Assembly: GCF_900116445.1 (NCBI RefSeq)
Contig: NZ_FPBH01000002.1
Coordinates: 434,001-498,000 of the forward strand
DNA length: 64,000 nucleotides
Direction of reading: 5' to 3'
From: Paraburkholderia aspalathi
GTDB lineage: Bacteria; Pseudomonadota; Gammaproteobacteria; Burkholderiales; Burkholderiaceae
Under the pieces are notes generated by a model, which made no database searches, was not told the origin of the DNA, and saw only the letters and a program-made list of their open reading frames with translations. Shown here piece by piece: positions 7,833-15,910 of this stretch; position 1 is the stretch's first letter, and each line of letters opens with the position of its first letter. The translations under genes and the position numbers were made by a program.

Positions 7833-9068
7833 TCACTGCAACGCTTTCCTTACCCACGCGCCGTTTTTCATCACACCAGCGATGCGCTCACCCTGCCCGG
7901 TAAGAACACTGATATCTCTTAGCGGATCACCGTCAACAACGAGCAGGTCAGCGAAGGCTCCCGGGGCGACGACTCCCAGACGGCCCTGCTGTCCAACGAT
8001 TTCGGCACCCACCACCGTGGCCTGACAGATTGTCTCGAAAGCACCAAGAATTTCTGAACGGATCATCAGTTCATCGCTTTGATACTCGTGCATGTCGCCC
8101 AGCAGATCGGTACCGAGACCCATTTTTACCCCGTTACGTTTGAGTAGCTCGAGTGCTTTCAGGCCTTGAATCCGAACGTTCTCGTTTTTAGCAAGAGCAC
8201 TTTCTGCCACGCCGGCCTTCGCACCGACCTTGTTCATCGCGTCGTAGGTAACGAGCGTCGGCACCGCAAACGCTCCAAACTCGGCCATGACAGCCGCCGC
8301 CTCGGCATCGATCAGGTTGCCGTGCTCAATCGTACGTACCCCGAGCTTCACGACGCGAGCGATCGCTTTGCCTGTGTAAGCATGCGCCATGACGTAAGTC
8401 TGGTGCGACGCTGCCTCTTCTACGATCGCCTTGACCTCGTCGACGGAAAACTGCAGGTTCCCAATCGGATCCGTTGGCGACGCAACGCCGCCTGACGCCA
8501 TGATCTTGATGTGGTGTGCGCCGGCGCGCATCTCTTCGCGGACAGCCTTGCGTACGTCGTCCACACCATCGACGATTCGCCCGATTGCCCCGAGATTGCG
8601 GTGACAACCACAGGGGTCAGGATCGGAGTTGTCGAAGCGCTCGCGGAAGTCGCCATGACCGCCCGTCTGCGACAGCGCTTTACCGGCCACGAATAAGCGC
8701 GGTCCGGCGATCACGCCCTCCTCGATTGCACGCGAGAGCGCGTAGTCGGCGCCGCCGGCGTCCCGCACGGTTGTGAAGCCCCGGTTGAGCATACCGCTCA
8801 GGATCGGCACGGCCCGCAAGACGGCAAAGGTGTTCGGCAAACGCCCGTTGTTCCCAAGGTGCGCAACCGATGCAATAACGTGCGCATGGCAGTCGATCAT
8901 GCCGGGCATGACCGTCTTGCCCCCAACGTCAATAACCTGCGCGCCATCTATCGACACCGGTTCGCGGGTGACGTCCTTGATGACCTCTCCGTCCACGACA
9001 ATCGAATAGCGGGCCGTGTCGTTTTCGTGATTCACGTCCAGAACGCGTGCGTTTTTCAGGATCAACAT
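7833..9068 (-). CDS. Amidohydrolase (COG1228), prolidase-type
   Basis: 411 residues of the metal-dependent amidohydrolase superfamily. It shows H-x-H in DCHAHV, the bridging lysine in HHIKIMASGG, metal histidines in VMAHAYT and TIEHGN, and the catalytic Asp in LGTDLLGD. COG1228 enzymes of this type have been shown to be Xaa-Pro dipeptidases (the Sgx9260 group). In this operon an X-hydroxyproline dipeptidase feeding free hydroxyproline is an attractive but unproven role. The start at 9068 (MLILKNARVLD) follows GGGGAA. It is the last gene of the binding protein-dehydrogenase-deaminase-epimerase-hydrolase transcript, 46 bp after the epimerase. No signal peptide, so cytosolic. Confidence 0.82.
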   Translation of the reverse strand: MLILKNARVLDVNHENDTARYSIVVDGEVIKDVTREPVSIDGAQVIDVGGKTVMPGMIDCHAHVIASVAHLGNNGRLPNTFAVLRAVPILSGMLNRGFTTVRDAGGADYALSRAIEEGVIAGPRLFVAGKALSQTGGHGDFRERFDNSDPDPCGCHRNLGAIGRIVDGVDDVRKAVREEMRAGAHHIKIMASGGVASPTDPIGNLQFSVDEVKAIVEEAASHQTYVMAHAYTGKAIARVVKLGVRTIEHGNLIDAEAAAVMAEFGAFAVPTLVTYDAMNKVGAKAGVAESALAKNENVRIQGLKALELLKRNGVKMGLGTDLLGDMHEYQSDELMIRSEILGAFETICQATVVGAEIVGQQGRLGVVAPGAFADLLVVDGDPLRDISVLTGQGERIAGVMKNGAWVRKALQ

Positions 9069-9114
9069 TTCAATTCCCCAGCTGATTTTTGAGCGACCCA
9101 CGGGCCGCGGCAGA

Positions 9115-10113
9115 TCACTTCAGCAAAAAGCCTTTGGCAAGCGGATCGCGGTCATCGACAAAGATCGTGTTGTGTCCCGTCACCCGAGCCCAACCTTCAA
9201 TGCTCGGAATAATCGCGTCGAATTCACCCACCCTGGTCGCTTCTTCAGGCACACCATTGAAGAGCGTTCCAATAATGCTTTCGTGAACAAAACGTTCACC
9301 GATCTTAAGTTTGCCCTTGCCGACCAGATGTGCCATTCGGGCGGACGTCCCAGTGCCGCAAGGCGACCGGTCGATGGCCTTGTCACCGTAGAACACAGCA
9401 TTGCGTGCGCTTGCACCTTCGACTGTCGGTTCGCCTGTCCACATCACGTGGCTCAGACCACGGATTTCTGCCTTCTCGGGGTGAATGAACTGATATTTCT
9501 CGTTCGCTTTCTGGCGCAGAATCGGACTCAGACGCTGGATATCCGAAGGCTTGAGTGTGTGGAGGCCACCGAAGTTTTTCTGCGGCTCGACTATCGCATA
9601 GAAGTTTCCGCCGTATGCGACATCGAAGCGGATTTCGCCGAGCCCTTCGACGTCAACCGTCAGGTCCGTCGAATGAAGAAACGACGGAACATTGATGAGT
9701 TGCACGGAGTCGACGTTGTCCCCGTCCATCTTGTAGCGCGCAACCACGAGACCAGCTGGCGTGTCCAGACGCAGCACACCAGCTTCACGCGGGCGCACCA
9801 GACCGTGCTCGATGGCTGTTGTTACCGTCCCAATGGTGCCGTGGCCACACATCGGCAGACAACCGCTGACCTCAATAAACAGGATGGCAACGTCACAGTC
9901 GGAACGGGTCGGCGGATAGAGAATGCTGCCCGACATTACTTCATGGCCGCGAGGTTCGAACATGAGCGATGTCCGGATCCAGTCAAACTCGCGCTCAAAA
10001 TGTGCGCGTCGCTCGATCATGTTCGCGCCTTCCAGCCGCGGCGCGCCTCCTGCGACGACCCGGACCGGATTGCCACACGTATGTCCGTCGATGCAAAAGA
10101 ACGTCGATTTCAT
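9115..10113 (-). CDS. 4-Hydroxyproline 2-epimerase (proline racemase family)
   Basis: 332 residues. Both catalytic cysteines are present: C89 in MCGHGTIG and C252 in DRSPCGTGTSARMA. That argues for a racemase/epimerase and against trans-3-hydroxyproline dehydratase, which has Thr at the second site. The N-terminus IDGHTCGNPVRVV is typical of the hydroxyproline group. It should interconvert trans-4-hydroxy-L-proline and cis-4-hydroxy-D-proline, the entry step of the D-hydroxyproline route. It lies 49 bp after the deaminase paralogue and 46 bp before the amidohydrolase in one operon. Confidence 0.9.
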   Translation of the reverse strand: MKSTFFCIDGHTCGNPVRVVAGGAPRLEGANMIERRAHFEREFDWIRTSLMFEPRGHEVMSGSILYPPTRSDCDVAILFIEVSGCLPMCGHGTIGTVTTAIEHGLVRPREAGVLRLDTPAGLVVARYKMDGDNVDSVQLINVPSFLHSTDLTVDVEGLGEIRFDVAYGGNFYAIVEPQKNFGGLHTLKPSDIQRLSPILRQKANEKYQFIHPEKAEIRGLSHVMWTGEPTVEGASARNAVFYGDKAIDRSPCGTGTSARMAHLVGKGKLKIGERFVHESIIGTLFNGVPEEATRVGEFDAIIPSIEGWARVTGHNTIFVDDRDPLAKGFLLK

Positions 10114-10162
10114 AACCCTGCTCCATCCAGAATTTCATGCAAAAAGGTCAGACCCATCCGCA

Positions 10163-11065
10163 TTACTTCGACAGGGCACGCACGTTGGCGAGCGTCTTCT
10201 CTACGATTGCGACGACCTTCTGGCGCTCTTCGCCTTCGAGTTTCAGTCGCGGAGCTTTCACAGTTTCCGAATATCCGGCCGTGATGTTCTCGGCCAGCTT
10301 GATGTACTGAACGAGCTTCACGTGCGTATCCAGATGGAACAGGTCGATCAGTGCACGGTACAGCTTGCGGGCCCCTTCGTAGTCACCAGCAACGGCCAGA
10401 TTCAGCAATTCAACCGATTCCTTCGGAACTGCGTTGGCCATGCCAGAGACCCAGCAAGTCACGCCAAGTGCAACCGACTCGAGCACCAGATCGTCGACAC
10501 CGCACACGACTGCAAGACGGTCGCCGAAACGGCTGATCAGATCGGTGACGCGCGTTGTGTCATACGACTCTTCCTTGATGGCTTCAATAGTCGGCTCTTC
10601 CAGCAGTTGCGCCACCACATCCGGCGTCAGGTCCACGCCATATCCGCGCGGGTTGTTATAGAGCAGGATCGCGAGCGTGGACGCCTGAGCGACGGTCCTG
10701 TAGAAGGCAATCGTTTCCCGGGCGTCGGACTTGTACGTGAGACCAGGAAAAACCATCAGGCCCTGAACGCCGAGTGCTTCAGCGTCCTTCGCGTACTGGA
10801 CTGCGTTTGCCGTCGTGGCTTCGGCGAGGCCCGCAATGACCGGCACGCGTCCGTTCACGGTTTCAACGGCAAGCTTGATTACCGTGCGCTTCTCTTCCGC
10901 CGTGAGCTGGGCGCTCTCACCGACCATACCCATCATGACGACGCCGCCGACACCGCTGTCGATGAGGCGGTTCAGACCTGCCTTGATCGCTTCGTGATCG
11001 AGAGAACCGTCGTCCTTCAGCTTCGTCGTGGCAGCGGGGAACACACCTTTCCAGTTGACTTGCAT
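10163..11065 (-). CDS. DHDPS-family 1-pyrroline-4-hydroxy-2-carboxylate deaminase, paralogue 2
   Basis: 300 residues, collinear with paralogue 1 at 5748-6650 and visibly very similar throughout. Both share LMVFPGLTYKSD, LLYNNPRGYGVDLTP, K164 in TIEAIKEESY and VVCGVDDL. The start at 11065 (MQVNWKG) follows AAGGTATAGCC. It lies between the D-amino-acid dehydrogenase and the epimerase, so product and substrate order in the operon match the pathway. Whether the two copies differ in substrate (4-hydroxy versus other pyrroline carboxylates) cannot be told from the visible residues. Confidence 0.85.
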   Translation of the reverse strand: MQVNWKGVFPAATTKLKDDGSLDHEAIKAGLNRLIDSGVGGVVMMGMVGESAQLTAEEKRTVIKLAVETVNGRVPVIAGLAEATTANAVQYAKDAEALGVQGLMVFPGLTYKSDARETIAFYRTVAQASTLAILLYNNPRGYGVDLTPDVVAQLLEEPTIEAIKEESYDTTRVTDLISRFGDRLAVVCGVDDLVLESVALGVTCWVSGMANAVPKESVELLNLAVAGDYEGARKLYRALIDLFHLDTHVKLVQYIKLAENITAGYSETVKAPRLKLEGEERQKVVAIVEKTLANVRALSK

Positions 11066-11138
11066 GGCTATACCTTCCTAAAAAATGATAATCAGAGGCG
11101 GGATGTCCCGCGGGTCGATCGAGGTCGCGGGGGCCCCG

Positions 11139-12413
11139 TTAATTGCGGAAGCGGCTGATCGAGTACGGCTCAAGTCCGATTCCGGGCGTTCGATTGGCAA
11201 GCAGGTCCGCGACAAGCGCACCCGTTGTTGCCGATTGCGTCAGACCAAGGTGACCGTGGCCGAACGCATAAATAACGGACGGCGCACGCGGCGATTGGCC
11301 AATGACCGGTAATGAATCCGGCGTGGCCGGACGGTGCCCCATCCACTTCACGGCACCCTTGTCGTTGATACCGGGCAGGAAGCGCTTTCCGAGCGCGAGC
11401 AGCGCATCACTGCGTTTGTAATTCGGTGGTGCCTTGAGACCGGCGAACTCGGCCGCGCCGCCAATGCGCACACCGATATCGAGTGGCGTGGCGACAAATT
11501 TGCGTTCAGCAAAAATCACTTCGCGCGACAGGCTGATGCCATGCGCGGGAAGCGTCGTGTTGTAACCCCGCTCGCTGTCCAGCAGAACGCGGTCGCCGAT
11601 CGATCCGGCAAGCGCGGCGGACCATGCACCCGTGGCCACGACGAGGCGGCGCCCCTTGACCCGTTCGCCTGTCTCGGTGACCGCCGCCGGTGCAAGTGCA
11701 TCCGCGAGATCGAGTGCCTTCACCGCGCCGACAACGAACGTGGCGCCGAGTTGTTTCACGCGCTCACGCAACTGCGTCACTAGACGCTTCGGGTCACCGA
11801 TGTGCGACCAGTCGTCGAGAAACACGCCATGACGAAAAACCGGCGCGAGGGACGGTTCGCAATCGCGAACCTCGTCGGCCGACATGGCGTGCCAGCGCAC
11901 GCCCAGATCCCGTTTGAATTCCCATTCATGCTGATCCGCGGCGAAGGCTTCGTCTGTCTCGTAGACCGTCAATGCGCCGCGCCGATAAAAACTGTCCATC
12001 GCGCCGATGTCCTCAAACATCGGGACGATGTCGTCGTAGACGCGGTTGTTCAACTGGGCCAAAGCGAGGGAAATTTCACGGAAGCGGTCCTTGTTGCCCG
12101 AGCGCTGAAATTCCATGAACCAGGGCAAAGCGGTCGGCACATGTTTCCAGTCAAGCGCCAGCGGCCCCAGAGGATCAAACAGCCACTTCAGCGCCTTCAT
12201 GTACAACCCGTTCACTGAAATGGGGGTGCTCTCCGTCACGGCGATGCCACCCGCATTTCCGTGCGACGTACGGTCGCCCTCGAAATCGCGATCGATGATG
12301 GTGACGGTAGCGCCGTCGCGCAGTGCAGCCCACGCACAGGCGAGGCCGACGATTCCGCCACCGATAACCACAACGTCCGGGGTCGTCCGGGAGTTTTGAA
12401 CTTGCTGAGTCAT
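11139..12413 (-). CDS. FAD-dependent D-amino-acid (cis-4-hydroxy-D-proline) dehydrogenase
   Basis: 424 residues of the DadA/DAO fold. The Rossmann dinucleotide motif is VVVIGGGIVGLACAW near residue 15, followed by the acidic end DRD and SHGNAGGIAV. The C-terminal FAD segment is WMGHRPATPDSLPVIG then AFGHGHLGLT. In this operon it should oxidise cis-4-hydroxy-D-proline to 1-pyrroline-4-hydroxy-2-carboxylate, passing electrons to the respiratory chain. The start at 12413 (MTQQVQN) follows GGAA; earlier in-frame starts run into the preceding gene. A strong hairpin separates it from the binding-protein gene. Confidence 0.87.
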   Translation of the reverse strand: MTQQVQNSRTTPDVVVIGGGIVGLACAWAALRDGATVTIIDRDFEGDRTSHGNAGGIAVTESTPISVNGLYMKALKWLFDPLGPLALDWKHVPTALPWFMEFQRSGNKDRFREISLALAQLNNRVYDDIVPMFEDIGAMDSFYRRGALTVYETDEAFAADQHEWEFKRDLGVRWHAMSADEVRDCEPSLAPVFRHGVFLDDWSHIGDPKRLVTQLRERVKQLGATFVVGAVKALDLADALAPAAVTETGERVKGRRLVVATGAWSAALAGSIGDRVLLDSERGYNTTLPAHGISLSREVIFAERKFVATPLDIGVRIGGAAEFAGLKAPPNYKRSDALLALGKRFLPGINDKGAVKWMGHRPATPDSLPVIGQSPRAPSVIYAFGHGHLGLTQSATTGALVADLLANRTPGIGLEPYSISRFRN

Positions 12414-12436
12414 TTCCGTGAGTCGAGGTATTGCGT

Positions 12437-12462
12437 GGTGGACGGCCGATCTGCCGTCCACC
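12437..12462 (-). promoter_or_regulatory. Intercistronic hairpin after the binding-protein gene
   Basis: GGTGGACGGC at 12437-12446 and GCCGTCCACC at 12453-12462 are perfect complements with a 6-base loop. There is no T tract, so it is unlikely to be a full terminator. It sits 11 bases after the binding-protein stop. Such stems commonly protect the upstream message so that the periplasmic protein is made in excess. Confidence 0.6.
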
Positions 12463-12472
12463 GTGGCTTCAG

Positions 12473-13621
12473 TTACTTGGATCCGAGTACCGTAATCGGC
12501 TTCCACTGTCCGTTTTCACACTTGTAGACGGTGATGATGGCGTCGCGCAGATCACCGAACTGATCGTATGCGAAGTGGTCGCTCGTGACACCCTTCATGT
12601 CCGTCTTCGCGAGCACCGGCAGGTAGACGGACGGGTCTGACGAATTGGCCTTCTGCATCGCCTGCATCATGGCCATGGCGCCGTCGTATGTGTACGGTGC
12701 GTAGGTTGTCGGTTCATAGCCGAACTTGGCCTTGTAGCGCTGCGTAAAGCCCGCGCCGCCCGGCATCTTGTCGAGTGGCAGTCCCGCGAGCGAGACAATC
12801 GCGCCATCCGCCGCCGGCCCGGCGATCTTGATGAAGTCTTCCGTTTTCGACATTTCACCCGAGGCAAACGTCGCCTTCATCGCGAGCGTGCGCGCCTGCT
12901 TGACCATGGGTGCGGATTGCGCGTCGGCGCCTGCGTAATAGATGAAATCAGGATTCTTCGACTTGATGCCGGTCAGGATCGCCTTGAAGTCGACCGCTTT
13001 GTCGGACGTGAACTGATGGTCGATGAGGTTACCGCCGGCCGCCTTCACTGCCGTCTCGAACTGCTCCGCAAGACCCTGGCCGTATGCCGTGCGGTCGTCG
13101 ATGATCGCAATGCGCTTCGCGTGGAGCGTCTCGACGACGTACTTGCCCATCACACTGCCCTGCTGCGTATCAGACGTCATCATCCGGAACGTGGTCTTGA
13201 AACCCTGGCGTGTATAGGCAGGTGCCGTTGCCGTCGAAATCTGCGGAATGCCTGCGCGCGAATAGATCGCCGAAGCGGGGATCGTCACCCCGGAGTTGAA
13301 GTGACCGAGCATGCCCTTGATGCCGTCATCAACCAGCTTCTGGGCGACGACGGTACCCGTCTTCGGGTCCGCCTGATCGTCGAGCGCTTCCAGCACGAAC
13401 TTCGTTTCCTTGCCGTCGATCTTGGGCTTCGTGGCATTGAAGTCGTCAATGGCGAGCTGCACGCCCGACTCGAAATCCTTGCCATACTGAGCCTGCGCGC
13501 CCGTCATCGGAGCGGCCAGACCCAGCTTGACCGTTTGTGTTTCGGCGGCCTGTGCGGCTTCGAGGGACAGAAGCAGAAATCCCGAAGCAGCGGCTGCAAA
13601 AGCGATGGTGCGAACTTTCAT
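12473..13621 (-). CDS. Branched-chain amino-acid type periplasmic binding protein (orphan)
   Basis: 382 residues: a signal peptide (MKVRTIAFAAAASGFLLLSLEAAQA) and a type-I periplasmic binding fold (LivJ/HAAT). Typical elements are VKLGLAAPMTGAQAQYGKDFESG, GHFNSGVTIPASAIYSRAGI, IIDDRTAYGQGL and the final GDLRDAIITVYKCENGQWKPI. It is first in the operon, 52 bp after operator D. No LivH/M/G/F permease or ATPase genes occur in the window, so it must feed a transporter encoded elsewhere or act in sensing. The ligand is inferred to be hydroxyproline or a hydroxyproline peptide. The start at 13621 follows AAGGAG. Confidence 0.87.
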   Translation of the reverse strand: MKVRTIAFAAAASGFLLLSLEAAQAAETQTVKLGLAAPMTGAQAQYGKDFESGVQLAIDDFNATKPKIDGKETKFVLEALDDQADPKTGTVVAQKLVDDGIKGMLGHFNSGVTIPASAIYSRAGIPQISTATAPAYTRQGFKTTFRMMTSDTQQGSVMGKYVVETLHAKRIAIIDDRTAYGQGLAEQFETAVKAAGGNLIDHQFTSDKAVDFKAILTGIKSKNPDFIYYAGADAQSAPMVKQARTLAMKATFASGEMSKTEDFIKIAGPAADGAIVSLAGLPLDKMPGGAGFTQRYKAKFGYEPTTYAPYTYDGAMAMMQAMQKANSSDPSVYLPVLAKTDMKGVTSDHFAYDQFGDLRDAIITVYKCENGQWKPITVLGSK

Positions 13622-13672
13622 ATCAGTCTCCTTACTACCCATAAAAGCCGCGTTGAGAGCGCCGAGAACATT

Positions 13673-13693
13673 ATGTTGGATCCAATATCCAAC
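13673..13693 (+). promoter_or_regulatory. GntR operator site D
   Basis: The palindrome TTGGATCCAA at 13676-13685 runs into TATCC, giving TTGGATCCAATATCC. It is 52 bp upstream of the binding-protein start and controls the five-gene operon. Confidence 0.65.
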
Positions 13694-13784
13694 TGTTTTT
13701 CGTATAATGCGCGCCTTCTGCGGGTCTGTCAAATGCGTACGAAAAATTGGCGGAGCGCGGTTTTCTGCCGCCCCGCCCCAGGTC

Positions 13785-14330
13785 CTACACCTGTTCCATA
13801 AAATCAGGATCTTCAAGTCCACTCAGCTTTTGAACCTGGTCTTCGAGCGGCGAAACCGCCAACTGTGCGAAAACCAGTGCCAGGGCGATATCAGCCTGGT
13901 CATACAGCCCAGCTTCGCCAAGCAGATTCATGGTGCCTAGCGTGACACCGTTCTTGCGCACGGGGATGTTCAGCACACTCTCACACCCAATCGACCACAA
14001 CACCTCGTATTCCGAGAACACCGACTTGATGTCCTCGCGCGTTGAGCCAACAAAGATCTCACCGCGGCGAAGAACCTGATCCGACCAGCGACTTTGCGTC
14101 ACCCGTTTGAGTCCACCTACCGGATTGATATCCAGGCGATTGCTATGCAGACGTCCGAGCCGGCTCGACGCCTCGTCATACGCCAGCACCGTAAAGAGCC
14201 GCTGGCCGAATACCTCCGTGAGGGAGCGCTCGAACTCGGACCATACAAGGTCGGCCTTGCCGCCTTCCTGTTGCATCCGGGCTATCCGCTCGATCGCCCG
14301 AAGAATGAGTGCGTGGTTTGTGTTTGTCAC
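13785..14330 (-). CDS. GAF-domain protein
   Basis: 181 residues forming a single GAF sensor domain (about residues 15-160). It has VLAYDEASSRLGRLHSNR, the WSDQVLRRGEIFVGSTREDI loop, and the central strand pair VLNIPVRKNGVTLGTMNLLG. There is no output domain, so it is either a stand-alone small-molecule binding protein or a partner of another protein. It follows the MFS gene by 9 bp in the same transcript, so it is co-expressed with uptake. Similar GAF proteins accompany transport genes for aromatic or imino acids, but the ligand is not known. Confidence 0.75.
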   Translation of the reverse strand: MTNTNHALILRAIERIARMQQEGGKADLVWSEFERSLTEVFGQRLFTVLAYDEASSRLGRLHSNRLDINPVGGLKRVTQSRWSDQVLRRGEIFVGSTREDIKSVFSEYEVLWSIGCESVLNIPVRKNGVTLGTMNLLGEAGLYDQADIALALVFAQLAVSPLEDQVQKLSGLEDPDFMEQV

Positions 14331-14339
14331 GAAAACTCC

Positions 14340-15749
14340 TTATTTCGCGGTCCGAAGCTCGGCGCTTTGCGCGTCGGGACGCAGGGAGCCATACTCCGCC
14401 TCGGAAATTTCCTCTAGCGTCTTTCCGGTCGTGGACACACCCAGGAAAATCACGGCGAGCGCGCCGATCAGCAGGATGCCAGTGGTCATGCCAAACACGC
14501 CGGCGAAACCCCACAACGGGTAGATATAACCCACCAGCATTGGCGAACAGATTGCACCGATACGGCCGAACGCTGACGCCGTACCCATTCCTGTCGCGCG
14601 CAGATGCGTCGGGAACACTTCTGGCGTATAGGCGTATTCGCCCGCGTTGACACCGTTCATCGCAAAGGACATAAAGATTGACGCAAGGACGATCGTTGTA
14701 TCGCTGCCCGCATTTGCCAGCCAGATACCGGCCAGGCAGGCCAATCCCATGTAAGTGACGATCGTCGTCTTGCGTCCCAGCTTCTCGCAAAAGTATGCCG
14801 ACGAGTAGTAGCCCGGAATCTGCGCGAGGTAGATAAAGATTGAGACAGAAAAACTCTTCGTGATGGTCATGCCATGCTGCACGAGCAAGCCGGGGATCCA
14901 GACAAAGAATGCGTACGAGCAGAACGTCACCGACAGCCACAGACACCAGGTCATCAGCGTCGTCTTGGCGAGAGGCGGCTTCCACAGCAGCTTCAGGTTT
15001 CCGAAGAAGGAACCCGAGTGCTCATAGCTGACCGTTGTACCTGCCAAAGGCACGACCGGAGACAGCGTTACGCCTGTACGTTCGACCTGCCGCTCAATAT
15101 CGGACACCACGGCTTCGGCTTCCGCATGGCGGCCGCGAATCTCCAGCCATCGCGGGGACTCATGCAGCGAACGCCGCCACCAGAGCAGCACAACGACCGG
15201 CAGGGAAACGATCACCAGCGCGATGCGCCAGCCTTCCGGGTTCAGCGGGATCACAAAGTAGCCGATCAACGCCGCCGCGACAAAACCAAACGAGAAGAAA
15301 CCAGCCAGTGCGCCGGTAAAGGCTCCCCGATAGCGGTTACTGACGAACTCCACCAGGAACGGCGCAATGATCGCGCCCTCGGCGCCCATCCCGATACCTG
15401 CTATTGCGCGCAGTAGAGCGAACGTGTGCCAGTCGTTCACAAACGCGTTGGCAAACGTGAGCACGCAGAAGAAGGTCAGCGCCCACATCATGACGACACG
15501 GCGGCCAAAGCGATCGCCCAGCAGGCCGGCGAAAAGCGCGCCGACGAGAAAGCCAACGTAGGTGCTGCTGCCAAGCAGCCCTGTTTCGAAGCTGGTCAGA
15601 TGCCATTTGGTACGAACGACAGGCAGGATAAACGCGATGATGGCTGCGTCGATGGCCTCGAACATGAAGCCCAGACCGCCCATGAGGAGCAGCTTGAAGT
15701 GAAAACGGCCGAACGGCAGGCGTTCGAGCCGGGCTGCAATCGGTGACAT
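14340..15749 (-). CDS. MFS transporter (sugar/aromatic acid:H+ symporter type)
   Basis: 469 residues, 12 predicted transmembrane helices. The MFS signature GDRFGRR follows helix 2, and a second-half variant EKLGRKTT follows helix 8. EAIDAAIIAFILPVV in helix 1 carries the Asp seen in SV2/metabolite:H+ symporters. The start at 15749 follows GGGAG; upstream residues lack similarity. Operator G lies 63 bp upstream and the GAF gene follows immediately. Likely the inner-membrane hydroxyproline uptake system, by context only. Confidence 0.85.
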   Translation of the reverse strand: MSPIAARLERLPFGRFHFKLLLMGGLGFMFEAIDAAIIAFILPVVRTKWHLTSFETGLLGSSTYVGFLVGALFAGLLGDRFGRRVVMMWALTFFCVLTFANAFVNDWHTFALLRAIAGIGMGAEGAIIAPFLVEFVSNRYRGAFTGALAGFFSFGFVAAALIGYFVIPLNPEGWRIALVIVSLPVVVLLWWRRSLHESPRWLEIRGRHAEAEAVVSDIERQVERTGVTLSPVVPLAGTTVSYEHSGSFFGNLKLLWKPPLAKTTLMTWCLWLSVTFCSYAFFVWIPGLLVQHGMTITKSFSVSIFIYLAQIPGYYSSAYFCEKLGRKTTIVTYMGLACLAGIWLANAGSDTTIVLASIFMSFAMNGVNAGEYAYTPEVFPTHLRATGMGTASAFGRIGAICSPMLVGYIYPLWGFAGVFGMTTGILLIGALAVIFLGVSTTGKTLEEISEAEYGSLRPDAQSAELRTAK

Positions 15750-15811
15750 GTCATTGCTCCCAAAATGAGGGATCGACCGATCCAGAATGTTCCGGATCGA
15801 AGTGTGGTCAC

Positions 15812-15830
15812 AATATCCTGTATCCAAAAT
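15812..15830 (-). promoter_or_regulatory. GntR operator site G
   Basis: The minus strand reads ATTTTGGATACAGGATATT, a full consensus match, 63 bp before the MFS start. Confidence 0.6.
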
Positions 15831-15910
15831 CCAGAGTCAAGGCCGGGTAAACCTTTGCGTGCGCTTGTGTCCGCCCGGGACGCGGCAGCCGGAATCAGGA
15901 CTCGGAAGTC

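Noticed and set aside
9172..11158. Two long plus-strand frames opposite the epimerase and deaminase
   Set aside because: Exact antisense to strongly supported genes, with low-quality composition and no ribosome-binding site.
12477..12484. TTGGATCC at the end of the binding-protein gene as an internal GntR operator
   Set aside because: It lies inside the coding region and its right half (GAGTACC) does not match the consensus; the neighbouring hairpin explains the spacing better.
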